Assembly: GCF_900604385.1 (NCBI RefSeq)
Contig: NZ_LR027382.1
Span: forward strand, 1,240,001-1,304,000
DNA from: Alistipes megaguti
GTDB taxonomy: Bacteria; Bacteroidota; Bacteroidia; Bacteroidales; Rikenellaceae
Direction of reading: 5' to 3'
DNA length: 64,000 nt
Below, in pieces: positions 52,606 through 63,022 of the stretch. Both the position numbers and the translations under genes were made by a program. The notes below the pieces were generated by a model. That model did no database searches, was not told the origin of the DNA, and was given only the letters and a program-made list of their open reading frames with translations. The first letter of the stretch is position 1. Every line of letters starts with the position of its first letter.

Positions 52606-54861
52606 TTAATGCTTTACGACACATATATCATCAAGGAACCAGCGCGTAAAGCCGCCTTCGGCTGCTTCGCTCGTGAAACGCAATTGAGTGGCGGAGGTCG
52701 CTCCGTTCACCAGGAATCGGAAATCCGAGAAACTCTGATAGTTCATACCCGATATCACCTTTGAAGTTTCACCGTCGATTGTGCCTCCACCGATCACTTC
52801 GACCTTGAAGCTGGTCATATCACCCTCCTTGTCGGCGGCATCGGCCATCATCGACCCTGTCTTATAGGCCATTGCTTTCAGCGTCACCTCGATATCCGTC
52901 GCTTCGGCCAACGCCGAGAGAGCAGGAGTGGTCAACTGACCGACTTGGCAGGAAAGGGCATTGGGCAGCGTTGCCTGGAATGGTGCATGGCCGATCTGGA
53001 CGTAACCCGGACGGGCACTCACGTTCTCTCCGGTCAAGCCGCCTTTTTCCGCTTCGTTCCAATCCGAAATGTCATCGCCCGAGAAGACGTTCATATTGAC
53101 CAGTTTATCACTTCCCAGCAAGTAATCTACACCACCGTAGATCCGATCGAAACCTTCGGTATAAATTGCTCCGGCGGGGAAAGTCGTCAAATCGGATGAA
53201 GGCCGGTCGAGTACTATCGCAGCGTGCAGACGACCTTCGCCGCCTTCCGTAGCCTTCGAATCGCCGCCTATGCGGATGTCCTCTTTTTGCATGATGCGGA
53301 TATAAAGCGTAGAGCCTTTTCTAAGCGTTTCGTGCAGTGTCACCGGCACAGAGAAGAAATGCGGAACGTTACGCTTCTTCGAAGGAATCAGCAAATCGCC
53401 GCATGTTTCCCATAGCGTGTTGTCGGTCGAACTTTGCACGGTATAATTGCGCGGGGCATAATTCGTTCCCGTAACGCTGCATGAAAGCCACAACGTCCCG
53501 GGGGAAACCGTTTCTGCAATCGGATAGGTTAACAATACATAGGGATAGGGATTTCCGGTATCCCACAGCTGGAGCGAGAAGATGTTGTCGAGCTTATCGG
53601 CATTAACCCTAAACCGCACCCCGTTGTTATTACCATTCGACGAAGCCTTGCTCCTGTAAAAGGTCATCGTGACACCTGATCCGTCGTTCGGCTCCACAAT
53701 CTGTTTGGCCGGCGGTGCCGAAAGGAAATTCGTCCATGTCGATCCGTCAGACATCCGCATCGTATTATAGTACATGCCATCGGCATCCGAGGCCCCTTTG
53801 GCCTTGAACGAGAAGATATATGGCAGTCGGATACCCGAAGCGGCGCCGAAACGGTTTCCCGAAAGAGCGAAATCTTCCGCGGTGACGGGCAAGAGTACCT
53901 CTTCGCCGTCCACCAGGGAGGCAATACCTGCCAGCCGGCCACTACCCGTCGGCACGGCGGCTCCGACGAACGCCGCACCCGACCATGTGTAAACCGCGTA
54001 ACGTTCATTGTCTTCATCCTGGAATTCCACGCGCCCATCCATCGTAGCGGTCAACTCCGTAGCTACAGCTTGCACGGTCTCTAAGGCGACGTACATCGAT
54101 TCGTAGGTCTTGGCAACATAATCGGCATGGGAGATGACAACCGGACTGAGTTGCACATTCGAGGTTTCGGTCCGCACTATGGCAGCATCGGCCGCGGGTT
54201 GCAATTCGAGTATTCCGTTCCCATCGCGCGTCAGCACGGCACCCTTAACCGGAATTTCCAATTCTTCACCGAAGTCGTTCCACGAAAGCTCTTCCGTGCG
54301 GACGAGGATGCCCGAACCGGGTTCTTTGGCATCTTGTATGCCGAAAACTCCGCCAGGCAGGTTTGCTCCAATGGCAGCCGTATTGACTATTGCGCAGATC
54401 TTTTTGTCCTCCGTAATGGTATATTCGGGAGTTCCGACCGTCAGGTTCGAAGCCAACGAGCGCAGTTCAGCAATCGTCAGATAGGAGCCGTGAGCGGACT
54501 GCTTCACGAAAACCGTCAGAGTTTGCGACGGATCGTCGGTAGAGCGAATCGTCACTTCCGCGTCTCGAACAGTCGAGGTATTGGGCATAAGCGAAAGAAC
54601 AATGTCGGCATTTCCCAGACCTGTTTTCGGGGAAATGGAAAGCCATTGAGCGTCTTCGTCTTCGATGACGACCTGCCAATTGCAGTTGGCTTTAAGAGCG
54701 ACCGTGAAATCCGACTCCATGGCAGGGGCGGCAATCTGCGTCTTATCGGCCCGAAGCGACGCATTCGGAAGATCGACATCTTGATTTACGCATGCTGCGG
54801 CCAATACCGGTATGAAAAGCAGTGCGAAAAACCGCCGGGCATTTGAAAATATCTTGTTCAT
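52606..54861 (-). CDS. BACON/DUF5689-like surface lipoprotein
   Basis: A 751-residue lipoprotein (lipobox AAAC, Cys24). It starts with a BACON-like module (about 30-125; ends in 'LTVFVKQSA'), then a DUF5689-like domain ('YLTIAELRSLASNLTVG...ICAIVNTAAIGANLPGGVFGIQDAKEPGSGILVRTEEL', an OB-fold-like part, about 127-330), then beta-rich regions and a C-terminal lectin-like part ('TRWFLDDICVVKH'). DUF5689 proteins are often beside EEP enzymes in Bacteroidota loci. It probably binds the substrate at the surface. The gene ends the operon; the EEP gene upstream is 25 bases away. Confidence 0.8.
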   Translation of the reverse strand: MNKIFSNARRFFALLFIPVLAAACVNQDVDLPNASLRADKTQIAAPAMESDFTVALKANCNWQVVIEDEDAQWLSISPKTGLGNADIVLSLMPNTSTVRDAEVTIRSTDDPSQTLTVFVKQSAHGSYLTIAELRSLASNLTVGTPEYTITEDKKICAIVNTAAIGANLPGGVFGIQDAKEPGSGILVRTEELSWNDFGEELEIPVKGAVLTRDGNGILELQPAADAAIVRTETSNVQLSPVVISHADYVAKTYESMYVALETVQAVATELTATMDGRVEFQDEDNERYAVYTWSGAAFVGAAVPTGSGRLAGIASLVDGEEVLLPVTAEDFALSGNRFGAASGIRLPYIFSFKAKGASDADGMYYNTMRMSDGSTWTNFLSAPPAKQIVEPNDGSGVTMTFYRSKASSNGNNNGVRFRVNADKLDNIFSLQLWDTGNPYPYVLLTYPIAETVSPGTLWLSCSVTGTNYAPRNYTVQSSTDNTLWETCGDLLIPSKKRNVPHFFSVPVTLHETLRKGSTLYIRIMQKEDIRIGGDSKATEGGEGRLHAAIVLDRPSSDLTTFPAGAIYTEGFDRIYGGVDYLLGSDKLVNMNVFSGDDISDWNEAEKGGLTGENVSARPGYVQIGHAPFQATLPNALSCQVGQLTTPALSALAEATDIEVTLKAMAYKTGSMMADAADKEGDMTSFKVEVIGGGTIDGETSKVISGMNYQSFSDFRFLVNGATSATQLRFTSEAAEGGFTRWFLDDICVVKH

Positions 54862-54886
54862 AACAACACAGTCTTTAATTGGGCAT

Positions 54887-55771
54887 TTACTCTTTCTTGA
54901 GGTCTACGAAAACAGGCAGGTGGTCCGAGACGGTATAGACATCGATTTCCGAGAAAGTCGGAACGGCTGCTCCGAGTACTTCACAAGAAGCCTGATTGCC
55001 TGTGTAAACCAAAACGTAGTCGATGCGGGTGTTTCCCGTAGACATCGTGTAGTCATTCGAGGAGATGATTTTCCAGCTTTTGAGCAGTTCAATGAAAGCA
55101 TCCGACGTCGTCCTGTTCAGATTCAGGTCTCCAGCCAGATAGACTGGCTTGTCCGACGTCTGGAAGTGTTCTGCGGCATATTCATTCAGCCGCGTGGCAG
55201 CCGCCGTACGGTTAACCTCCGATTTGTGACAGAAGTGCGTGGCGATGAAGAAGAAACGCTCGAATTCGGCTACCAGAGCGATGCGGGCTTCGGTTTGATC
55301 GGGGTTCGGCAGGGAAAGTATATCGTGCGAGAGAGGCTCTTCGCGCGAGAGAATCCCGTTGCCGTACTGCCCTCCCCGCTGGTCGATGGCACGACCGAAC
55401 GTGGCATACATTCCCGTACGTTTCGCCAGTTCCTCAATCTGCGAGACACGATGCCAAGAGGTCTTTTCATCCAGTTCCTGAAGAGCAATGGCATCGGGTG
55501 CCACAAGGCTGATGACCTTGGCCGTCATGTCGTAGTGCGCCCGATCATAGGCCGGATCCTGTGTAATAGGCCCTTCGCAGCGATGAGTATTGTAGGTTGC
55601 CAGGCGCAGGGAGTTGTCCAGCCGGTCGTAACCATCGACATAAGGATTCGAACCGCCATTCCCGGAAGCGAATCCGAGATCAAAATCGGAATTGTCCCCT
55701 TCCAGATCGTGGCAGGCGGATGCACCTACTGCCAAGCAGAATAACAAGGCTATCGTTTTCAATGTTTTCAT
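54887..55771 (-). CDS. EEP-family phosphodiesterase/phosphatase lipoprotein (second of three)
   Basis: A 294-residue lipoprotein (lipobox ASAC, Cys20) with an acidic post-lipobox stretch (HDLEGDNSDFD) that fits surface export. The EEP motifs are complete: 'ATYNTHRCE', 'ALQELDE', 'ATHFCHKSE', 'AGDLNLNRT', 'RIDYVLVY' and 'VSDHLPV'. It is distinct in sequence from the other two EEP enzymes of the locus, so they are unlikely to be a recent duplication. It lies between the SusD gene (17-base gap) and the BACON/DUF5689-like gene, so it should act on the captured substrate before or during uptake. Confidence 0.87.
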   Translation of the reverse strand: MKTLKTIALLFCLAVGASACHDLEGDNSDFDLGFASGNGGSNPYVDGYDRLDNSLRLATYNTHRCEGPITQDPAYDRAHYDMTAKVISLVAPDAIALQELDEKTSWHRVSQIEELAKRTGMYATFGRAIDQRGGQYGNGILSREEPLSHDILSLPNPDQTEARIALVAEFERFFFIATHFCHKSEVNRTAAATRLNEYAAEHFQTSDKPVYLAGDLNLNRTTSDAFIELLKSWKIISSNDYTMSTGNTRIDYVLVYTGNQASCEVLGAAVPTFSEIDVYTVSDHLPVFVDLKKE

Positions 55772-55788
55772 TTCGATTCGTTTTTAGA

Positions 55789-57546
55789 TTAAAAAGGCAG
55801 TCCGTCATTCCATCCGGGATTCTGTGAAATAGCCCCCTGCGTAAGCACCCGATCATCGGTCGGAATGGGGTAAAGATAATCGCGCTCTTCGTTCCAGACA
55901 CGTTGCTGTGTACTATGAGCCAAAACATTGCCGCTCGTTCCTTTGCTCAGAACGATATCCGACCCTAATTTAAGGTAAAGTACGTCGGCGCTGTTTCCCG
56001 GAGCCTTCTCGGTATCGTATATGCAAACGTCAACCGACCCGTTCCCGTCAAGATCGTACTCACCCGTACCGGGAAAGTAAAGCCCTTCGATAGGCTTCTC
56101 GAAACGTTTGCCTTCTTTCCAACGCATAATGTCCCAGTAACGAAGTCCCTCCATCGGAGTTTCGAGCGTCCGCTCGCGGCGGATTTCCAGAATGACCCCC
56201 TTGTTGTCTCCGGTCACGTTGGCATATCCCGTTTCGGGTGAGGAGAGATAAGGATCAGGATTCGCATTCGCTTCTTCCATGTCGAGGTCGGGTAACCCGG
56301 CACGAACACGCAACGGCCGGATCGTATTATCAAGGTCCGCCTGTTTCAACGTTCCCAGTTCGGCCTTGGCTTCGGCATAGTTCAGCAGCACCTCCGCCAA
56401 CCGGAAAAGAGGCATATCGTTGGTCGAGGCTTTGTTTGCGTCATATTTCTCTTCGGTGAGATATTTGATAAGTTGATATCCGGTCGTCGAGCGCGAAAGG
56501 TCCGGAGCCAGTTCCTTGCTGCCGCCGATTCGTTTGTACCCCGGAGTGCGGAGTGTCTGCGCCATGCGCAAATCGCGGTTCTTGCACTCTTCGACAAATG
56601 TCTTGGTATCATAGTGCTCCTGATCCGTGTAGCGTGATCCGTCGCGCATGAGGTACATGTTGACCACGTTGCGCGTCATGCCGGGACGTCCCATCGTCGC
56701 ACCCGTAAGGTGTCCGTTGACATCGTGCGTCATACCGCTGATGGCCGACGTATAGGCCCGCGCCAAAATAATCTCTGTCTCAATGGCATTCTGAGATGTG
56801 AAAAGATCCTGATAAGGCGTGCTGCCACTCGTGTAAATCGAATAAGGCCCGGTCAAGAAAGGCTCTGAAGCATTGACGCACGCCTGAAGAAACTCTTCAT
56901 ATCCGTCGAGTCCGTGATATTTCCGGAATGTCCCTTCGAATAACGCGATACGCGACTTCAAAGCGCGAGCCGTCCATCGGGTTACGCGGTAGACATTCTG
57001 CACCTCGGGCAGATTGGCGATGGCGAAATCCACATCCTCCATTACTTTCTCCATAACCGACTCGCGCGAATCGCGCCCTTTGTACAGTTCTTCTTCATCC
57101 GAACCCAGCGGACGGTCCACCCAAGGCACATCGCCATAGCGTTTGACCTTCTCGAAGTAGAAATAGGCCCGGAAAAAGCGGGTCAGACCCTCGTATTCAA
57201 GTCGTACGGATTCATCCTCGACTTGCGATGCACGTGAAAGGAAGAAATTCATTTCACGCAACTTTTCCCAGTTCCAGTTACCGTCGGTCGGCATGGGCTT
57301 GCGCACTCCCGATATTTCGTCGGCCAACACATCGCGCACGATAACATCGTAAGGCTCGCTATAAATACCCTCGGCGGACGGGAAGACGGTGTAGTAATTG
57401 TTTGTCCAAAGTTCGCAGTCGGTCTCCGTCTTGAAATAGGTATCCGGGGAGAGACGGTCTTTTGGCTGATAGTCGAGCATGTCCTCGCACGATATACAGG
57501 CTATAGCTGCGGAGAGGAACAACGCATTGATGATCGTATGTTTCAT
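55789..57546 (-). CDS. SusD/RagB-like lipoprotein
   Basis: A 585-residue lipoprotein (lipobox CISC, Cys20) that begins 'EDMLDYQPKDRLSPDTYFKTETDCELWTNNYYTVFPS', the typical start of SusD/RagB proteins. The core helices ('EYEGLTRFFRAYFYFEKVKRYGDVPWVDRPLG') and the C-terminal pattern 'RRERTLETPMEGLRYWDIMRWKEGKRF' are full family marks. It pairs with the SusC gene that ends 10 bases upstream. The ligand is not evident, but the three EEP enzymes and the GH130 enzyme of the locus narrow it to a phosphorus-containing or mannoside-like substrate. Confidence 0.93.
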   Translation of the reverse strand: MKHTIINALFLSAAIACISCEDMLDYQPKDRLSPDTYFKTETDCELWTNNYYTVFPSAEGIYSEPYDVIVRDVLADEISGVRKPMPTDGNWNWEKLREMNFFLSRASQVEDESVRLEYEGLTRFFRAYFYFEKVKRYGDVPWVDRPLGSDEEELYKGRDSRESVMEKVMEDVDFAIANLPEVQNVYRVTRWTARALKSRIALFEGTFRKYHGLDGYEEFLQACVNASEPFLTGPYSIYTSGSTPYQDLFTSQNAIETEIILARAYTSAISGMTHDVNGHLTGATMGRPGMTRNVVNMYLMRDGSRYTDQEHYDTKTFVEECKNRDLRMAQTLRTPGYKRIGGSKELAPDLSRSTTGYQLIKYLTEEKYDANKASTNDMPLFRLAEVLLNYAEAKAELGTLKQADLDNTIRPLRVRAGLPDLDMEEANANPDPYLSSPETGYANVTGDNKGVILEIRRERTLETPMEGLRYWDIMRWKEGKRFEKPIEGLYFPGTGEYDLDGNGSVDVCIYDTEKAPGNSADVLYLKLGSDIVLSKGTSGNVLAHSTQQRVWNEERDYLYPIPTDDRVLTQGAISQNPGWNDGLPF

Positions 57547-57556
57547 GGTCGTATGT

Positions 57557-60500
57557 TTAGAATGTCAGGTTGACGCCGAAAGCAAAGGTTTTGTACCACG
57601 GATAGGCGTCCGAATTTCCGCTGTTGGTAGTCGCTTGCTCCGGATCGATAAAATCGCTGTGCAATTTCGTAAAGTAGAACAGATTTTCACCGCTGAAATA
57701 GATGCGGCATTTCGAAAGTCCTACTTTTGATATCCATCGTTCGGGCAAACTATACCCAATAGTGAGATTTTTCAGGCGACAATAAGCCAGATTTTGCAGG
57801 TAACGATCGTTGACGTTGCGCATTGAGTGCTTGGAATCGCGGGCCGAATAAGCACGAGCGCGGGGGAAATAGGCGTCGGGATTCTCTTCACTCCAAACAT
57901 CGGACATGAAATTGCGTGGAATGAACGATGCGAACGGACGGACATAGGGACCCCAGAATTTGATGTTGTCGTTGGCTGGATACCAGTCTTGACGTCCTAC
58001 GCCCTGAAAGAAGGACGAAATGTCGAATCCGCACCATTCGAATGACAGGTTCAGACCATAGGTATAACGAGGGGTGCTGTTTCCGATTTTCACACGGTCA
58101 CCCGGATTATCGAGCGTACCTGCCCCCTCATTTACGGCATTGTCGCCGTTCAGATCGAGATATTTCATATCGCCGGCTTGAATTCCTTGTCCGTATTCGC
58201 CCGCATCAGTGCGAAAATAGTCGTAGCAGACTTCGGTCAGATCGATCCGGGAGGCATATTCCTGGGCTTCGGCGGTCGTCCGGAACAAACCATCTATACG
58301 GTATCCCCATATTTCGCCCACCTCTTTGCCTACATAGGGATCGCTCAAAATTCCCGAAGGGTTATCCACTTTGGTGTACTTGGCCGTATAATCAGCCAAG
58401 GTCGCCGTCACAGCGTAATGGAAAGGACGTCCGGCGACCTTGAACGAATCCCGCCAGCCGAGTGCCAGTTCCCATCCTTTGGTACGGATGTCATTGGCAT
58501 TGACCATAGGCTCATCAGCACCATAAATCGACGGCAGCGATTTTCCTTGAGTCAGGATGCCTTTTACATCGCGGATATAAGCATCGAACGTAAGGTTCAA
58601 GCGCGAACGCAGCATATTCAAATCAATACCGATATTCTTGTGGACCACTTTCTCCCAGGTGAGATTGCCCGCTACCGGATCGTCTGCATAGGCATAAGCG
58701 CCCCCGCTGACCTTGTCGAACGTGTAGTTGCCCATTACTTTTTGCGTGTTAATGCTCTGTATGTAATCGTACGATCCTACATCCTGATTCCCCAGCGTAC
58801 CGTAAGAGGCCCGAATTTTAAGGTTGTCGATTACGCTGCGGACAGGCTCGAAAAATTTCTCTTCGCTGATCCTGTACCCCAGCGAAAACGAAGGAAAGAA
58901 TCCGAAGCGATCCCCGCGAGGGAACTTCGACGATCCGTCATAACGACCGTCTACCTCGAATAAATAGCGTCCTTTATAGTTGTAGGCTGCTCGATAGAAG
59001 ATGCCTACGGTTGCACGTTCGTCGCGGCCTCCGGTAAGTTCGGGAATTTCACCCACTGCGAGATTAAAATCCGAGAGTTCTTTAGTCAGCAGATCTTCAC
59101 GTGTAACTTTCAGATCTCGATGGCGGCGTGTCTCGTAGTTGAAACCTCCGATCACCTCCAAGTTGTGTCCGTTCCAATCGTTTTTGTAAGTGGCGAAAGC
59201 ATTCGCCGTATAGAAATTCTGATCGTAGACTACCTCCCGATAGGAGTCGGAGTAATTGGTTGTCATCGTCTCCACCTCACCCGGGTATTTCGAATACTGT
59301 ACATCCATCTCCCGGTAGTCATTGCGCAGATACCCTTTCTTATAACCGAAATCGGCCTGTGCCGTCAGATTTTTATGAATTTTGAAGATGAAATCGAATT
59401 TGGTGGCCATTTCCTGAGTCAGATTGTGGCCTCCGGTACCTCCCTGTTGCATCATAGCGACCCATCCGTCCGACGGGAAGTGCGTCGAAGAGTAAGTCAG
59501 AGAAGTATAAGCCACAGACGTTCCGTCGGGATTCATCGGGACGAAACTGGCCAGACAGTGCATTCCCGGACGGCGCCAGTTGGTCGATTCGCTCTCCACT
59601 CCCGAATAAGTATAGCGACCGCTAAACATGCGTGTGGAATTCTTAATTTCAAGCCACGGGCGAACCTCGAATGAAAGGTTCGAACGGATATTGTACGATT
59701 TATAGCCGTCGTCTCCGAGTTTCTGTACTCCTTCCTGCGAATAATACCGGCCGCTGACGAGATAAGACATCTTGTCACTGCCTCCCGAAATGCTGATATT
59801 GTGATCGGTCGTGGGACGGCTCATGTCGTAGAGGTAGTTATACCAGTCGAAGTTGGCTAAGTAGACGTAGCTTTCGCGTCCAAAGCGGTTGTCGATGATG
59901 ACCCACGGACGATCGGGATGTTCTGTCTTGTCGTTACGCCGTTCCCACATGGCCTGATAGTCGGCCTGGGTGTAATTGGTATAACGTACGCCGCGACCCG
60001 ACTCCATGAAAAAATCGGCGATGCCGGCCGAATAATAGCCGCGAGTCTCGTAATCGGTAGAGGTCGTCGGTGCCGAGAAAGCGAAATAGCCATCGTAGGA
60101 TACCGTTGCTTTCTGATTCCGGCTGCCGCTCTTCGTGGTGATCAGAATCACGCCGAAAGCGGCTTTTGCACCGTAGATGGCAGCCGAGGCCGCATCTTTC
60201 AGCACAGAGATCGTTTCGATGTCGTTGGCGTTGATGCGGTCGGGATAACTCTCCACGCCATCGACAAGAATCAGCGGACTGCCGCCGTTGGGCGAACCCG
60301 TGCCGCGAATCTGGAAACTGGCTCCTGCACCGGGTTTGCCCGAAGAAACCGTCACGTTGAGATTGGGAACCATACCCTGCAAAGCCTGTCCGAGATTGGC
60401 GACCGGGCGATTTTCCAATTCTTTCGACGTGACCTGTGCTACTGCGCCGGTCAGATTCGCTTTTTTCTGGGTGCCGTAACCTACGACGACCACATCGTCG

Positions 60501-60850
60501 ATTAGGGTATCATCCTCGGCTAATACGACATCGTAAACGTCTTTCGAGGCAAGTACGCTGAACTCTTGGTCGGCATAACCTATGAACGAAACAACGACCG
60601 TGGCCCCTGTCGCAACATTGTGCAGGGAAAACGAACCGTTGTCCGTTGTAGTAACGCCGATGGTCGTGCCTTTCACAATGACACTGGCACCGGGGATCGG
60701 CTGTCCCGAAGTGTCGGTTACTCGACCGGAGACCGATACAACAGACTGTGAGGTCTGTGCGGCGACCGGACTAACCGAAAAGAACGATATCAAGAGCAGT
60801 ATCGCTCCGACGAGCGGCCGGGACAGCCGATGGTTTTGAAAATGTTTCAT
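57557..60850 (-). CDS. SusC/RagA-like TonB-dependent outer membrane transporter
   Basis: A 1097-residue protein with a signal peptide (residues 1-31), a carboxypeptidase-regulatory-like domain ('VSGRVTDTSGQPIPGASVIVKGT', about 39-115), the TonB box-like 'DDVVVVGYGTQKKANLTGAV', a plug with 'LILVDGVESYPDRIN' and 'VLKDAASAAIYGAKAAFGVILI' motifs, and a beta-barrel ending in FAFGVNLTF. There is no STN domain. It follows the EEP gene at 60949 after a 98-base gap, which holds no clear terminator; a near-consensus -7 box (TTATCTTTTG on the minus strand, near 60900) could give an extra start of transcription. It imports the substrate with the SusD partner. Confidence 0.95.
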   Translation of the reverse strand: MKHFQNHRLSRPLVGAILLLISFFSVSPVAAQTSQSVVSVSGRVTDTSGQPIPGASVIVKGTTIGVTTTDNGSFSLHNVATGATVVVSFIGYADQEFSVLASKDVYDVVLAEDDTLIDDVVVVGYGTQKKANLTGAVAQVTSKELENRPVANLGQALQGMVPNLNVTVSSGKPGAGASFQIRGTGSPNGGSPLILVDGVESYPDRINANDIETISVLKDAASAAIYGAKAAFGVILITTKSGSRNQKATVSYDGYFAFSAPTTSTDYETRGYYSAGIADFFMESGRGVRYTNYTQADYQAMWERRNDKTEHPDRPWVIIDNRFGRESYVYLANFDWYNYLYDMSRPTTDHNISISGGSDKMSYLVSGRYYSQEGVQKLGDDGYKSYNIRSNLSFEVRPWLEIKNSTRMFSGRYTYSGVESESTNWRRPGMHCLASFVPMNPDGTSVAYTSLTYSSTHFPSDGWVAMMQQGGTGGHNLTQEMATKFDFIFKIHKNLTAQADFGYKKGYLRNDYREMDVQYSKYPGEVETMTTNYSDSYREVVYDQNFYTANAFATYKNDWNGHNLEVIGGFNYETRRHRDLKVTREDLLTKELSDFNLAVGEIPELTGGRDERATVGIFYRAAYNYKGRYLFEVDGRYDGSSKFPRGDRFGFFPSFSLGYRISEEKFFEPVRSVIDNLKIRASYGTLGNQDVGSYDYIQSINTQKVMGNYTFDKVSGGAYAYADDPVAGNLTWEKVVHKNIGIDLNMLRSRLNLTFDAYIRDVKGILTQGKSLPSIYGADEPMVNANDIRTKGWELALGWRDSFKVAGRPFHYAVTATLADYTAKYTKVDNPSGILSDPYVGKEVGEIWGYRIDGLFRTTAEAQEYASRIDLTEVCYDYFRTDAGEYGQGIQAGDMKYLDLNGDNAVNEGAGTLDNPGDRVKIGNSTPRYTYGLNLSFEWCGFDISSFFQGVGRQDWYPANDNIKFWGPYVRPFASFIPRNFMSDVWSEENPDAYFPRARAYSARDSKHSMRNVNDRYLQNLAYCRLKNLTIGYSLPERWISKVGLSKCRIYFSGENLFYFTKLHSDFIDPEQATTNSGNSDAYPWYKTFAFGVNLTF

Positions 60851-60948
60851 AATTTATTCAGTTAGTAGATTTACGAATTGATCCGAAATGGCGTACCGAG
60901 CAAAAGATAAGTCCCGCCACGACATTTCGAGGCCATTTCTGCCAATAC

Positions 60949-61815
60949 TCAATAGTCCAGTTCCACGACGACAGGAAAATGATCCGAAGGCGTGTGTGCC
61001 CGGTATTTTCCCGCCGTGTCAGTAGGAACTCGATAAGTATCGGTCAGAATGCCGTAGCGCAACGGTCGGAAACCGGGTGTTATGAAAACGTGATCGATAC
61101 GCCGGAAAGTCTTCACATCGGGATCGAACCAATTTTCCGTGCCAGTGGTTGCCAGCCTGATCGGCGCCGCATCGTAAGCGTCGCCAAGTATTCCGGATTC
61201 ACACAGCAGAGCATGGCAGTCACTCGTTTCGCCCACGTTGAAATCTCCCGTGAGAACGACACGTTCACCGCGGCACATCTCCCGGATCTTGTCCAATACC
61301 AACCGACAGCTTTCTATCTGTGAACGCTGACCTTTGTGATCGGTATGCAACGTGAAAAACCAGAACCGTTTGCGGCTTTTCCTGTCGAGAAACCGGCCCC
61401 AAGTGCAAATGCGTACGTAAGCAGCGTCCCAGCCTTTGACAGGCCGGGTGGAATCTTCAGCCAGCCAAAAGTGTCCCGAGTCAAGGAGCCGGAACCGGTC
61501 GCGCTTGTAGAGGATCGGAGCGTATTCGCCTTTTTCAACGCCGTCGTCACGTCCCACACCGATATAATCATAATCGGGCAAAACCGCAAGCAGGTCCAGC
61601 AGTTGACCGTGAAGCACCTCCTGCGCACCGAAAATGTCGAAATCGTGGAAACGGACGAGATCGGCGATTACGGGGCAGCGTTGCGCCCATCCGTCTCCCT
61701 GAGCCGCATCTTTCGGATTGGCGTTTCGGAGGTTGTAACTGGCTACGGTGAGAGTTTGTGCTCCGGCGAACATTCCCGATGCCAATAACAGAAATAGTCC
61801 AAGTATCCGTTTCAT
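60949..61815 (-). CDS. EEP-family secreted phosphodiesterase/phosphatase (third of three)
   Basis: A 288-residue protein with a cleaved signal peptide (residues 1-19, ending GAQ), unlike the other two EEP proteins, which are lipoproteins, so it probably works free in the periplasm. Complete EEP motifs: 'ASYNLRNAN', 'GAQEVLHGQ', 'TLHTDHKGQ', 'TGDFNVGE', 'RRIDHVFIT' and 'PSDHFPV'. The pattern is near that of EEP proteins often noted beside glycoside hydrolases in Bacteroidota. Its start codon overlaps the stop of the GH130 gene (ATGA, 61812-61815), so the two are translationally coupled, and the enzymes may act one after the other. Confidence 0.88.
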   Translation of the reverse strand: MKRILGLFLLLASGMFAGAQTLTVASYNLRNANPKDAAQGDGWAQRCPVIADLVRFHDFDIFGAQEVLHGQLLDLLAVLPDYDYIGVGRDDGVEKGEYAPILYKRDRFRLLDSGHFWLAEDSTRPVKGWDAAYVRICTWGRFLDRKSRKRFWFFTLHTDHKGQRSQIESCRLVLDKIREMCRGERVVLTGDFNVGETSDCHALLCESGILGDAYDAAPIRLATTGTENWFDPDVKTFRRIDHVFITPGFRPLRYGILTDTYRVPTDTAGKYRAHTPSDHFPVVVELDY

Positions 61816-63002
61816 ACCTCAGTCGTTTCCGGGACGGAATCTCCGGGCGTCTCGACCTCCGGATCGTAGACGGCAACCCCGACGTGTGAGTCGGCACAGC
61901 CGTAGTAAAGATACCATTTGGATTTGTAATAAACCAATCCTTCAATGAAGACCGTACCGTCTTTATACTGCCCGCTCTTCTCGAAATCATCCACCGGACG
62001 GAAGAACGGCACGTCAAGACGCCCGAGCACCTTTCCCGGGTCCTCCGAGTCGAACAGAAGCTGTCCTGCGGAATAAGTCCCTGCCGGGTAACGCATGTCG
62101 CGGTGGGCGTCAGCCCGGTTCTTACCGTTGTAAAGCAAAAGGATGCCTTTATCGGTCAGCACAGCCGGAGGACCGCATTCGGTCAGCGCACTATCGAAAT
62201 AGCCATTCCGCGGATAGACCACACCTTTCAGTTCTCCGTTTTCATCCAATTCCGGAGTCCAGTTGATCAAGTCATCCGACGTGGCAATATTGATCATCCG
62301 TTCACCCCAATACATCAGATATTTACCGTTTACGCGCGAGATGACGAGTTTATCGCCGTCGAGTTTGGTTACGATCGATCCCGATTTGCTCTTCAAGTCG
62401 CGGAAACGCCCTGAGTAAGCTTTCTGAAAAGCGTAGCCGTGCTTCGTCCAATTCACCAAATCTCGCGACGTAGCCACACAGAGACGCGGAATCCGGCGGT
62501 TCCACGATGTGTAAAGCATTACATAGGTGCCATCTTCGGTTACGGCAATGCGCGGATCTTCACATCCGCCCGGCCAATCGTACGACTTTAAGGCATCCTC
62601 TGTCGGGAAAAGTACCGGATCATGCCGGAGTTCCATCGTCACGCCGTCCTCGCTTTGCGCCAAACCTATGCGCGAAGTGCGTTTGCCGATACCCGTCGCC
62701 GAATTATCCTCGGCACGGAAAAGTACGCAGATCTTTCCGTCCTTGACGGTTGCCGCCGGATTGAAAGTATCGCTTTCCATCCATCCGACAGAATCCCTGC
62801 GCATCGGACAGAAAAATTTGACTCGCGGATCAGGCTGGATAACGGGATTAACCTCTGCGGGACGTACGAATCCGCCCAAGGCCCATTCCGGCAACCTATT
62901 TCCGCCTGCGGTGCCTTCCGTTCCGGAACGCCCCGCACCTCCGCAGCCGGAAACCATGATCCCGGCCATTAGGAGCAAAATGACATTGAATGATTTCCTC
63001 AT
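61812..63002 (-). CDS. Glycoside hydrolase family 130-like lipoprotein
   Basis: The ATG at 63002 (MRKSFNVILLL) gives a 396-residue lipoprotein (lipobox VSGC, Cys20); an upstream in-frame ATG at 63050 would bury the signal. The mature part is a five-bladed propeller with GH130 marks: 'KFFCPM', 'AATVKDGKICVLFRAED', 'GGCEDPRIAVTEDGTYVMLYTSWN' and 'LTECGPPAVLTDKGILLLYNGKN'. GH130 enzymes act on beta-mannosides, either by phosphorolysis to mannose-1-phosphate or by hydrolysis. Being secreted points to hydrolysis. It leads the operon and is divergent from the hybrid regulator gene at 63182. Confidence 0.87.
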   Translation of the reverse strand: MRKSFNVILLLMAGIMVSGCGGAGRSGTEGTAGGNRLPEWALGGFVRPAEVNPVIQPDPRVKFFCPMRRDSVGWMESDTFNPAATVKDGKICVLFRAEDNSATGIGKRTSRIGLAQSEDGVTMELRHDPVLFPTEDALKSYDWPGGCEDPRIAVTEDGTYVMLYTSWNRRIPRLCVATSRDLVNWTKHGYAFQKAYSGRFRDLKSKSGSIVTKLDGDKLVISRVNGKYLMYWGERMINIATSDDLINWTPELDENGELKGVVYPRNGYFDSALTECGPPAVLTDKGILLLYNGKNRADAHRDMRYPAGTYSAGQLLFDSEDPGKVLGRLDVPFFRPVDDFEKSGQYKDGTVFIEGLVYYKSKWYLYYGCADSHVGVAVYDPEVETPGDSVPETTEV

Positions 63003-63022
63003 AATGGTTAATTTAGGTTTTG